DNA of 64,000 bases. Origin: Locusta migratoria. Lineage: Eukaryota > Arthropoda > Insecta > Orthoptera > Acrididae. The notes beneath the pieces were generated by a model. That model was not told the DNA's origin. It saw nothing but the letters and a program-made list of their open reading frames with translations, and did no database searches. Positions 52,761 through 62,217 of this stretch are shown piece after piece (the first letter of the stretch is position 1; each line of letters starts with the position of its first letter). The stretch spans positions 70,347,547 to 70,411,546 of the forward strand of contig CM048753.1 in NCBI GenBank assembly GCA_026315105.1, written 5' to 3'. A program made the translations under genes and the position numbers.

Positions 52761-53997
52761 CCCTATATTTTACCCCTGATACCTTCAGAATCTGGACGAT
52801 TTATTCCAGTCAAAACTGTCAAAATATTTCTCCAAATCGTCAAACGGTAAAAACGTAGGTTCTCCTTTCCTTTGACTAATGTAATGAGAGTATCATACTA
52901 TAACAATTTATGATACACCACAGAAAGTTTTCGCTGGGATGTAATCTCATTAGAAAATTGAATATTGGGAATCAATAACAAAGATACTAATATATATCTT
53001 CTTTTGGTGTGTTTTTAACAATTGTGAAGCATTTCTGGCTCATCCCTCGATCATTATAAGTTAATTTCCTTGCACATATGACGGTCTTGCACAAAGTGAG
53101 CATCAAGTAAATGTATAAAGGACTAGCTGAAAACCCGGCATTGCCCGGGTATTTATTTATTTATTTATACCTGCCATTTTTCAGGTATATATTCATTTGT
53201 ATAAGAGCTATCTGTCTGTAATATCTTTTGGGAATAATATTAGTAGCAAAAAAGTAATATATTAAAACTTGGTGCGTGCTGGGGCGGTTTTCCATGAACT
53301 TTACTGTGTATGCGATCATATGTCATGATCTACGTGTCGTACTGTGATATAATTTAAAATGTACATTCAACTATATGTTTGTATACTGTCTGTAAAATTT
53401 CCTGATGTTACAATTCCTAGTGTACAAATTATAAATTGCAACGCCATACCGTATGCCATAGTTTTATTCCATAAACAGCGGAAGAGTAGTACGCGAGAAA
53501 CTTTTTTCCTTTCATCATTTTGCTATGGTTGTCACCAAGAAAAAGTTTAATGAAGGTTTGAAATCATGTTTGAAGTTTGTTGCAAGTCGCTAAGTACTCT
53601 CATTCTCATACAGTGTATTTCGAAAGTCTCGCCGCAATATATGGCATTTTTGCGATTTCTATTAGTTATGACGTAATATCTTTTGAACCATATGCCGTAT
53701 GTGATTCTTAACCATGCAGCATTTGTTACCTCACGGTAAATAATGTGTGTACAAAATTTGGTTGAAATCGGTCCAATGGTTTAGGAGAAAATGAGCAGCA
53801 TTGTCGCCAAATGCAGCAGTTCTTCGCACATCTCATTGTTTAAACGTCATATATCGTGAACTATATATCGTACGTGATTCTTACACTTACGGCGACCGTC
53901 CTCATGGATTGAAGCTTACGTGTACAAAAGTTCATAAACATTGGAACAAAACTGAAGATTTGTATGCTGCGCGTACAAACATACGGTGCCGGCCGCG
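52761..53997. other. unassigned stretch
   Basis: At 53125 ACTAGCTGAAAACCCGGCAT, TGCCCGGGTATTTATTTATT recalls the start of repeat R copy 1 (10803). The rest resembles non-coding interspersed repeat sequence (TTGGTTGAAATCGGTCCAAT near 53758). No protein seen. Confidence 0.45.
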
Positions 53998-54159
53998 GTG
54001 CCCGAGGGGACTGAGGCGCTCCAGTCACTGTCTGCACGGCCACTACGGTCGGGGTTCGAATCCCCCTTCGGGCATGGATATTTGTGCCGTCCTTACTATT
54101 ATCTAGTTCATAAGTAGTTTGTAAGGTTAGAGAGTAATGACCCCGTAGTTAAGTCACAT
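53998..54159 (+). mobile_element. SINE family A with A-rich end
   Basis: GCCGGCCGCGGTGCCCGAGG, B box GGTTCGAATCC; ends after GTAGTTAAGTCACAT, followed by an A-rich tract in place of the usual ACATTTGAACATTTG end. Confidence 0.9.
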
Positions 54160-55015
54160 AAAAAAAAAAATTAAAAAAAATAAAAAAAAGGACACACTGC
54201 TGTATATATTAGAAGAAGAAGATACCGAAATGGAAAGTTATGGCAGTCGTGACGTAATGGAGGGGTTACACAGACAGAAGGGAAAAAGAGAAAATCTCCT
54301 TAATTGGAGACCGGAAAAAAAAGTATTTACGTTTCTCTGAAGTCCACGCAGTGAAAGTAATTGTTTAAGCTTCGGGAGGAGCTCTACGTAAATGAAACGT
54401 ATTACTCCTTCAAGAGAACGGAGGTATGTCTTCCCCCTCACTGCGAGGAAGCAGGCCTACGTCACGAATTAATGGAGGAGGGAGGGGGTGAAGTGGAGTA
54501 ATTAGGCAGCAGTTCATCGGACAAGGTCTTAAAAACACATTTGTCGCTGGCTCGATACTATCGACTTCATTAAACGCTGCTGTACACCGCCACTGTATAA
54601 TTACCCAAGGAAGATTTAAAAAAAATTGTAACAGGAGTTTTAAATTATTTCGGGGAGCAGAGTGTTTCGAGCTCGTTAAAAAAGTTTGATTCCGTCGGTC
54701 ACGAGATGGATGGTGGGGGGGGGGGGGGGGGGGAAACTTTGATGCGACATCTTCCGAGACGTTCTTTTGAAAGAGTGGGAAGGGGCGAAAGAATTCCGGG
54801 GCCCTTGTAAACAGCGCAGCGCTACGGAGGGGTTTAACGGCACGAAGTCAGGCGAGTTTCGTGTTTAATGGGGGTGCATAATGTGCCCCCAAGGAAGCAC
54901 TTCGGCCCACTCTTGCTTTCGCGTCGGTGATTTAGTGCCTGGCACCCGGAAACAAAAGCCGGAGGTCCTCGTGGCAGATTAGGATACGGCGGTGACGCGC
55001 GAAGAACGTGTCCTA
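54160..55015. other. unassigned stretch with poly-G
   Basis: An A-rich tract at 54160-54188 and a run of about 21 G at 54714-54734. No gene recognised, although the composition (54650-55010) is more GC-rich than neighbours. Confidence 0.5.
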
Positions 55016-55110
55016 TTAAGGAGGCGTTCGGAACGCCTAGCCGCTCTGGGTTCTGTTGCAAGTGTCTAACATTTCGTTCGTAGCGAAATACGACGGCGTT
55101 GGTAGTTCTT
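55016..55110. repeat. 95-bp direct repeat U, copy 1
   Basis: TTAAGGAGGCGTTCGGAACG, GCTCTGGGTTCTGTTGCAAG, CGTAGCGAAATACG. Copy 2 is at 56606-56692 right after the TTAA of a GC-rich element. Confidence 0.88.
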
Positions 55111-55126
55111 GTGTACACAAGGATTC

Positions 55127-55199
55127 AAATGTTCAAATGTTTGTAAATCCATCGGACCAAACTGCGTGGTCATCAGTCCGTAGCTTACAAACTACTTCC
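55127..55199 (-). mobile_element. SINE family B, 3' fragment
   Basis: Minus-strand tail only (TTCAAATGTTTGTAAATCC, CGGACCAAACTGCGTGGTC, AGCTTACAAACTACTT). It is cut at 55199 by the TTAA-bounded element. Confidence 0.88.
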
Positions 55200-56609
55200 T
55201 TAATAGGATGAAACAAAATCAGGCGCACCCGGCCTGAGAGGCCACCCACATATGTTGTGTACTAGCTCCGCCATATTAAATCAAGTTCAAAATGCGTGTT
55301 GGCTAGTCTTGAAGAGATTCTAAAGTTAGGAATTACAGCAAACTTAAAGCATAATAATGGATTTATTCAACACAATACACCTTAAACTAAAGTGACCAAA
55401 ATTACCAATTTCCCACAAAGAGCATTAAAAATTGGTCGAACAGACATCCATAAAAGTAATGAAGTTATTTTTAAAGGACATTAGGCAATCTATTCTGACA
55501 TGGGATCAACTTTTCTCGCCACATTTGCAGCCAAAAACCGAAGCTATAGCTCCTAAATCAACAGCTGAAACACAGGTATGGCACACAACGTATACGTCGC
55601 TCAAGCAGATTGGTTGATAAGCTGAACATTCCTGATTCTTCATGCTCATAACTCTTGTTTCAGCCACGCATGGTCGACGTTTTAGCCATTTCGGAGGTAA
55701 TGTGGGAGAACTTTCCCGTTCCTTGTGGGGTAAAAATTTTTTCAGTCGAGTTTGCAGCCAAATCGACATTCCACATATATTCAAAGCATACTTCGCAGGC
55801 TAAATTGTACAGTTAGAAGTTGATGACACAAGGTTTTGCAATTGGTGGCGTCATTTGTAGCAATATCTTTTACACTGAATGTTGTGTAATGATGATATGA
55901 ATAGTAGAAGGTATCTACTTAGACTACTTCGTCGTCTTATCGTTTCCAAAATAAAAACTCCACACATATTTTCTTCTCTTCTTCATATTCCCGAGCTGTT
56001 CCCTAAACTTCCTGTTCAGTTGCTGAGTCCTCCTTGCCTTCTCCTACCTCATCCTGAGAGTGGGTGTCTCTCTCATTGACTAAATCTTCGAGTGTGGCTG
56101 GATCTTCAGTAGTTTCGTCCTCGAGGAGGCGCATTATTTCCACAAGATCATTGGCTTAGAGGCATAATATACTTTTCTGGACATTTCAGCAGAAAATATG
56201 GATGTGATAACGAACGGAAAAGAAAGGAAAACTGAAATTAGAACTCGATCAGGCGCACTCAGTCTGAAGGGCCAGGGTCGTCAAAGTCTCCTTTTTTTCC
56301 GAAGGTAACGGCGAGAATCACAGAGGAGAGACTTAGTTTGATTGAAACGAAGTAATAAAATAAAAATATCTTGAAAAATCTCACCTTAAAAACTATAACG
56401 TAATCGGGCGCAGACGGCCTGTGAGGCCCAAGGAGTTCCCCGTGATCCGCGTGGAAATCGACGGCAGCCTGCGGATCGGCACTGTGTGAGGTTCCCAAAG
56501 TTACGCGAGTAAACGGAGAGGCGGGCCGCTGGGCCACCACTGTTAAGCACGGGAATCAAAAAAGTGTTTTGCTGGCCTGTGAGGCCGACTGCGCCCGACG
56601 GAGGGTTAA
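55200..56609. mobile_element. TTAA-bounded GC-palindrome element (possible piggyBac)
   Basis: TTAA at 55200-55203 and 56606-56609. The right end reads GCCGACTGCGCCCGACGG, AGGGTTAA, i.e. TTAACCCT with a GC-rich subterminal palindrome GGCCTGTGAGGCC. Related modules (AGGCGCACCCGGCCTGAGAG, GGGCGCAGACGGCCTGTGAG) lie at about 55219, 56250 and 56404. The left terminus is diverged (TAGGATGAAACAAAATC). No transposase motif was recognised inside. Confidence 0.45.
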
Positions 56610-56692
56610 GGAAGCGTTCGGAATGCCTCGCTGCTCTGGGTTCTGTAGCAAGCGTGTGTGACGTTTCGTAGCGAAATACGGCGTGGTAGGGA
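56606..56692. repeat. direct repeat U, copy 2
   Basis: TTAAGGAAGCGTTCGGAATG, GCTCTGGGTTCTGTAGCAAG, CGTAGCGAAATACGG. Shares its TTAA with the element end at 56606. Confidence 0.88.
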
Positions 56693-56790
56693 TGGGAAAA
56701 ACCGACCGGTTAAAACCGACACCCGTATTTTAGTTTTGAATAACCGGTTTTTTTCGGTATTTATTTGGTGTCGGTTGTAACCGTTTCTTT

Positions 56791-56792
<2 letters not shown>

Positions 56793-56866
<74 letters not shown>

Positions 56867-56885
56867 TTTTTTTTTTTTTTTTTTT
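56793..56885. repeat. TA microsatellite followed by poly-T
   Basis: TA run 56793-56861, then T run 56863-56885, within the hAT remnant. Confidence 0.95.
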
Positions 56886-56933
56886 GTTATTGCCAATAAC
56901 CGGGTAAAAAAAACGGCACGACTACTTCCTGTA

Positions 56934-57712
56934 CATCTACATCTACATGGGATACTCTGCAAATCACAGTTAAGTGCCTGGCAGAGGGTTCATCGAACCA
57001 CAATTATACTATTTATCTCCCATTCCATTCTCGAATAGCGCGCGGGAAGAAAGAACACCTGAATCTCTCTGTTCGAGCTCTGATTTCTCGTATTTTATTC
57101 TGATGATAATTTCTACCTATGTAAGTGGGAGTCAACAATATATTTTCGCGTTCGGAGGAGAATGTTGGCGATTGGAGTTTCGCAAGTAGCCCACGCCGCA
57201 GCGATAAGCGCCGTTGTTGTAGTGATTCCCATCCCAGATCCTGTATCATTTCCGTAACGCTGTCTCCCCTGTATCGTGACAATACGAAACGAGCTGCCCT
57301 TCTTTGGACTCTTTCGATGTCCTCCGTCAAACTCACCTGATAAGGATCCCACACTGGGCTGCAATACTCCAAGAATGGACGGACAAGCGCAGTGTATGCA
57401 GTTTCTTTAGTAGTTCTGTTGCATCTTTTAAGGGTTCTGCCAATAAAACGTAGTCTCTGGTTCGCCTTTCCCACGATATTATCTACGTGTTCTTTCCAGT
57501 TTAAGTCTGAAGTAATAGTGATTCCTAGGTATTTTGTGGAGTTTACGGCCTTCACATTTGATTGATTTATGTTGTAAAAAAGTTCAACGGATTTCTTTTC
57601 GTACTCATGTGGACGACTTCACACTTCTCATTATTTAGAGTAAATTGCCAATTTTTACACCATACTGATATCTTATTCTGATCGTTCTGCAGTTGGTTCA
57701 AAATGTTTTTCT
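56934..57712 (-). mobile_element. LINE family 1 copy (minus)
   Basis: Reversed tail (ACATCTACATCTACATGGG) at 56934; 3' UTR and the RT C-terminal region follow. 5'-truncated near 57712 in the QNQLQNDL-type segment. Confidence 0.92.
57013..57640 (-). pseudogene. LINE family 1 reverse transcriptase C-terminal part
   Basis: Open over 180 codons: MKAVNSTKYLGITITSDLNW, GKANQRLRFIGRTLKRC, TALVRPFLEYCSPVWDPYQV, QRRAARFVLSRYRGDSVTEM, DLGWESLQQRRLSLRRGLLA, FRCSFFPRAIREWNG. A frameshift separates it from the upstream LTLNNEKCEVVHMST part near 57580. Highly similar to the 50456-51013 copy. Confidence 0.92.
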
Positions 57713-58046
57713 TTTTTTGTAAATAATTTTAAAAAATTAAACTAGTAGACCCTAATATTTAGGGCTATTCCTAAAATTTCCACAGTTGTGAAATATTAGG
57801 TCATCGCTGTAACTCAGAAAAGCGATCAGTGATGATTTAAGAACAATCCCGGCAGTCAGAAACGCGCAACAAACGCGTGGCATAAGAACTGAAGGACTGG
57901 TGCAGCTACTGAGGCATCGATGCAGCTGTTGCCGTGTGGCGTGGCCTATTAGACGACGCGCGTGCACCGGCAGTGTACGAGACTTGCCTCCGTCTGGTCA
58001 CGCGGCAGTTCCTTGCTGTCGTCGCCAGACATCGGTTGTGTCTTAA
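57713..58046. other. unassigned part of the hAT remnant
   Basis: Leader-like sequence before the BED exon; no motif. Confidence 0.5.
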
Positions 58047-58208
58047 ATGGCACCATCCCGAGTGTGGAAGTACTTCACGAAGTACGGTAGCAGTGAGGTA
58101 CAACGCTCCATTTGCTTTAAAAAGCTGAAAACGGGTGGAGGTACTACAAATATGCTCTGTCATTTAAGGGGAAAGCATCCAAAATGTTTTTGGAAGAGAA
58201 GGTAAAAT
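58047..58208 (+). pseudogene. BED zinc-finger exon (hAT transposase N-terminus)
   Basis: From ATG 58047 the frame reads MAPSRVWKYFTKYGSSEVQR, SICFKKLKTGGGTTNM, LCHLRGKHPKCFWKRR and a stop. It matches the BED finger: S-x-VW-x-YF, C-x2-C, then GGTTNM-x-x-HL-x-x-KHP. The first zinc Cys is replaced by Arg (QRSIC instead of xCSIC), so the finger is probably dead. BED fingers bind DNA and sit at the N-terminus of hAT transposases. The next exon is lost behind the SINE at 58204. Confidence 0.8.
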
Positions 58209-58403
58209 GTTCAAATGTTTGTAATTCTATCGGACCAAACTACGTGGTCATCAGTCCGTAGCTTACAAACTCTTAAACCTAGGTAAACTAACCTACGGAC
58301 AAACACACAAACCCATGCCCCAGGGAGGACTCGAACCTCCACGGCGAGCAACCGCGCGCTCCGCAGCGAGACGCTTTAGACCGCTCGGCTACTCCACCGC
58401 GGC
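58204..58403 (-). mobile_element. SINE family B
   Basis: Full minus-strand copy: AAAATGTTCAAATGTTTGTA, CGGACCAAACTACGTGGTC, GGACTCGAACC, CTACTCCACCGCGGC. Confidence 0.92.
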
Positions 58404-58725
58404 TACACAAGGATGCCGTCTCACATTTAGCCGATTTATTTTATCGAGCACTAGCTTAAACCCGCGGCTCCGCTCGCGTGTTGGTTGATTACGATAGATA
58501 AGCTATCTTTCAGTAGTGTGCTACGAGACTGAATAGTAAGTAGTGTACATCAAATCACACGTAAAACTGCACTCGTTTCGAAGAATCCAATCGCGAAATT
58601 CAACAATAATGATTGTAATAATAGCACAGATCGATCACTTGATGTAATGCTCGAAACGTCAAATCGATTTTTTTAAAGAGATGTATTAAGAGAAATTTCT
58701 GTTTTACTGCTTCATTGATTTATTC

Positions 58726-58926
58726 TTATATTTCCTTATTCGTATGCTTATCCTTACAGAGAAAGAGCTGAAGACATTGTAGCACGCATAGACCAAAGAT
58801 ATGGTCTGTGGCATCACGTTTCGCTGTAAGTAACCTCCTTGCTATAGAGTCGCAAACGTCATCGCTGGCCTTCAGACCCAACTTTTTTTTTATAATTTGA
58901 CGACTTTTAACCACGATATCTTCCAC
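58726..58926 (-). pseudogene. conserved unknown peptide in repeat R, copy 2
   Basis: Open frame of 66 codons reading EDIVVKSRQIIKKKLGLKAS, DDVCDSIARRLLTAKRDA, TDHIFGLCVLQCLQLFLCKD. The first ~50 residues keep frame with copy 1 (11115-11262). No family recognised. It may be an exon of the protein that once mobilised repeat R or a captured host exon. Confidence 0.5.
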
Positions 58927-58985
58927 CCCCTTATAGCTACCGGCATGGAACTGCTATGGTGTACAACGGGAGACTTCGGACAACA

Positions 58986-59185
58986 GCCGGCCGCGGTGGC
59001 CGAGGGGACTAAGGCGCTCCAGTCACGGTCTGCACGGCCACTACGGTCGGGGGTTCGAATCCCTCCTCGGGCATGGATATTTGTGCCGTCCTAGTTCGTA
59101 AGTAGTTCATAAGTAGTTTGTAAGTTTAGGGACTGATGACCCCGTACTTAAGTCCCATAGACTATACAAACATTTAAACATTTGA
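58986..59185 (+). mobile_element. SINE family A with empty site in paralogue
   Basis: ACTTCGGACAACA at 58973-58985 and 59186-59198 is a perfect 13-bp duplication. The paralogous repeat at about 11300 has this sequence once with no SINE. Full-length copy. Confidence 0.98.
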
Positions 59186-59561
59186 ACTTCGGACAACAAT
59201 TACACACAGACCATTCGTTTGCGTTCTGTAGTTTCCGCTGCAGAGTGAAATATTAACACACACATGTAGAATTTTATATACACCGATAACTTTCTATCCA
59301 AATATACTCCACCCTTTTATCATTATCAACCCTCAAGAAACAATGCAACATATAAAACCATTTTCAAAGAGTAAATATATTTTACAAGAGTAATTATTGT
59401 TTTGCATTTTGCGTTTTATTCCTCAAATTACTAAATATCTATCAGATCGCTATAAAACCGTGCCTCAAACCTTCGTCAGTTATAAATTAGTAACTACAAA
59501 TATTTAAGTCTCTGCGTCTTGTCGTTCGGACGTCATAAGCGTACATTGAACAGACATTCAC

Positions 59562-59565
<4 letters not shown>

Positions 59566-59621
<56 letters not shown>
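59566..59621. repeat. TA microsatellite
   Basis: TA run of about 28 units in repeat R copy 2; absent from copy 1. Confidence 0.95.
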
Positions 59622-59624
<3 letters not shown>

Positions 59625-59770
59625 ATCGCCATAAAACCGTGCCTAAAGCCTTCCCCGGGTAGACATTAGTAACGGTACAAATTTTTAGCTCTTTTTGTCA
59701 TGTCGTTCAGACGTGATAAACGTACACCGAACAGACATTCAGGTGATCAGACTATTTCATCCAGTTCATG

Positions 59771-60040
59771 AAGGTGAGGCTAGCGCTAAGGATACGCCTC
59801 TCGCGGTGTGAGCAGTATTGCGGGGTTCTTCCTGATCCGTCGCCTCTACCTGCTGAAGCTACGTCCAGTGCTTATCCAGTCTGCATGTGTGTTTCTGTCT
59901 CGGGGCACAGACCCTCGCTTCTGCATGGCAGGGGCTCAATTCTGTGGCGTGTCGCTGCTACCGGAAGCCGCGAACGGAATACAAGTCTGTGGACGGCTAG
60001 AGAGGGATATTCGCTCTCATACCGGAGACAGCGAGTGTGA

Positions 60041-60101
<61 letters not shown>

Positions 60102-60115
60102 AGGGAAAATATTGT
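59771..60115. other. unassigned stretch with GA microsatellite
   Basis: GT-rich then (GA)n at about 60052-60096. No recognised protein despite open frames of up to 137 codons, which partly run through the simple repeat. Confidence 0.55.
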
Positions 60116-61610
60116 CATCTACATCTACATCTACATAGATACTCTGCAAATCTCATTTACGTGCCTGGCTGAGGGTTCACTAACCACTTTCATAACTTTT
60201 CTCTACCATTCCATTCTCTAATAGCGCGCGGGAAGTTAAAGAACACCTAAATCGTTCCGTTTTCTATCTGATTTCTCTTATTTTATTGGGATGGCCATGT
60301 CTCCCTAAGTAGGTGGGTGCCAGCAAAGTATTTTCACATTCAGAACTAAAAGTCGGTGATTGAAACTTGACAAACAGATCACGCCGCAATGAATAATGTC
60401 TTTCTTTTAATGATTTCCACCCCAATTCGGGCAGCATTTCCGCGACGCTTTTCCCCCGTAATGTGATAAAACAAAGCGTACTGCCCTTCTCTGAACCTTC
60501 TCAATATCTTCCGTCAGTCCCACCTGGTGAGGGTCCCACAAGGGGCAACAGTACTCCAGGAGAGGACGCACAAGTGTGATGTAGCCAATCTCTTTGGTGG
60601 AGCTGGTGCATCTTCGAAGCGTTCTGACAATGAAACGTAATCTTTGGTTCGCCTTACCCACAATATTTTCTGTGTGTTCTCTCCAGTCAAAGTTGTTCGT
60701 AATTGTAACTCCTACGTATTTGGTAGAATTTACGACCTTAAAGTTTGACTGAGTTATCGCGTATTTCTTTTAGTGGTCATGTGTACTACTTCACTCTTTT
60801 CTTTATTTAGTGTCAATTGCCAATTTTCGCACCATGTACAACTTCTGTCTAAATCGCTTTGCAGTTGCTTTTAATCCTCTGTTTTCAGTATCCGATAAAC
60901 GATAGCATCCTACATACAATGGGAATAACAGAAGAGGACCCTAAATGTAGGATCTGTGATGATGGTGATGAAACTGCATCACATCTAATCTTCGAATGCA
61001 TTGCATTGGAGAGTAAAAGGCACAGAACATTTGGGACAACCAGACCCGAAGAAACTGTGTCTAATAAAGAACTGGTAAAGGGACTTCTTGCACTGTTCAA
61101 GGGCATTGGTTGGCTTTTCTAGATATAGAGGGAGCGATACCGCGCAATAAATTTAGTTTCGGTGCGGGCAGTGGCGGGTTGGACCAATACTGTTTTGGCT
61201 TCCCTGAAAAAAAAAAAAAAAAAAAAAAAAAAAAGCAAATCAAATCAATGACAGCATCATCCGCGAACAGTCTAAGGAGCTATTCAGATTGTCCCCTAAA
61301 TCGTTTATAAACACGAGGAATAGTAGGGGACCTATAAAGCATCCCTGTGGAACGCCAGATATCACTTCTGTTTTACTCGATGACTTACCGTCAATTACAA
61401 CGAACTGTGTCCTTTCTGATACGAAATTGTAAATCCAGTCGCAGAATTGGGGAGATATCCCATAAGCACGCAATTTCATTAGAAGCCGCTTGTGGCGTAC
61501 AGTGTCAAAAGCCTTGTGGAAATATAGAAATATGGAATCGATTTGAGATACCTTGTCGATGGCACTTACACTTCATGTGAATAAAGGGCAACATGTGTTT
61601 CGCAAGACCG
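60116..61610 (-). mobile_element. LINE family 1 copy (minus) split by another LINE
   Basis: 60116-60909 and 61250-61610 are consecutive parts of one minus-strand LINE: the LFADDAVVYR region lies on either side of the insertion at 60910-61249. The encoded pieces read GKANQRLRFIVRTLRRC, RPLLEYCCPLWDPHQV on one side and KLRAYGISPQFCDWIYNF, VVIDGKSSSKTEVISGVPQG, CFIGPLLFLVFINDLGDN on the other. Several frameshifts. Confidence 0.9.
60910..61249 (+). mobile_element. 5'-truncated poly-A LINE fragment inserted in LINE family 1
   Basis: GATAGCATC (60901-60909) and GACAGCATC (61250-61258) flank it as a target duplication with one mismatch. It ends with a poly-A tail (61207-61234). A short open frame reads MGITEEDPKCRICDDGDETA, SHLIFECIALESKRHRTFG: the C-x2-C-x-E/D-x-E-x4-H-x4-C zinc motif that ends Jockey/R1-type polyproteins after an RNase H domain. 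Confidence 0.8.
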
Positions 61611-61646
61611 ATACTTTCTGATTCAGTGCTGACTATTGGTTAATAT

Positions 61647-61792
61647 AATGTTTGTATAGTCTATGGGACTTAAAAAACTACTTATGAACTACTTACGAAT
61701 TAGGGCGGTACAAATATCCATGCCGGAGGGGGGATTCGAATCCCCGACCGTAGAGGCCGTGCAGACCGTGACTGGAGCGCCTCAGTCCCCTC
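61647..61792 (-). mobile_element. SINE family A with internal deletion
   Basis: Minus-strand copy lacking ~45 bases of the tail (after GGGACTTAA) and the last ~17 bases of the head. Flanks TTGGTTAATA and TTAGTTAATA are a likely target duplication. Confidence 0.88.
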
Positions 61793-61804
61793 GATTAGTT
61801 AATA

Positions 61805-62217
61805 GGTCTTTCTCTTCGACGTAGTTCATAAACTTCGAACAAAGTATATGTTTCAAAATTCTGCTGCAGATCGATGTCAATGAGATAGGCCTGTAATTTT
61901 GGGAATCGAGAAAGTACCGCCACTGCGACAGTGTACTTGTGAAGCCGCGATCGTAAATAATGCTTTTGTATGAATGTCGCCACTGCTACTTAATCTGGTC
62001 CTAGAGGAGGTAATCCGAAAAATGAAAAGAAAAAGCAAAGGGATGAAGCTAAACGGAACAGATTAATTGGAAACACGGCGGTGTCCGAGTATTTATTTAT
62101 TTATTTATTCAAGCTTTGAGCTATGACTTCCCATATCCGTTCTCTCTCTCTCTCTCTCCAACCTCCTTGTTTCTAAAAACATGTTTTATCTACATAAAGA
62201 AAAATGAATGTTTGTCT
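61805..62217. other. unassigned stretch
   Basis: GTGTCCGAGTATTTATTTATT near 62081 resembles the start motif of repeat R. A CT tract lies at 62140-62159. No gene. Confidence 0.5.

Larger units (their letters stand above)
56690..58208 (+). mobile_element. hAT remnant with BED-finger exon
   Basis: TAGGGATGGGAAAAACCG at 56690 followed by GACCGGTTAAAACCGAC and AATAACCGGTTTTTTTCGG resembles the terminal and subterminal repeats of insect hAT elements. A BED zinc-finger exon lies downstream at 58047. Between them are a TA microsatellite and a LINE family 1 insertion (56934-57712). The element is cut at 58204 by a family B SINE. No catalytic region or right terminus seen. Confidence 0.55.
58445..59770. 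repeat. interspersed repeat R, copy 2
   Basis: Matches copy 1 at 10801-11720. It starts CACTAGCTTAAACCCGCGG. A family A SINE (58986-59185) is inserted. The 3' segment GATCGCYATAAAACCGTGCC is present twice (59446, 59624) on either side of a TA microsatellite (59566-59621). Confidence 0.8.

Noticed and set aside
54714..54734. Poly-G run as a possible G-quadruplex
   Set aside because: A simple homopolymer, likely slippage; no context to support function.
59808..60221. 137-codon plus-strand open frame
   Set aside because: Extends through GT/GA repeats and the LINE tail; not a gene.
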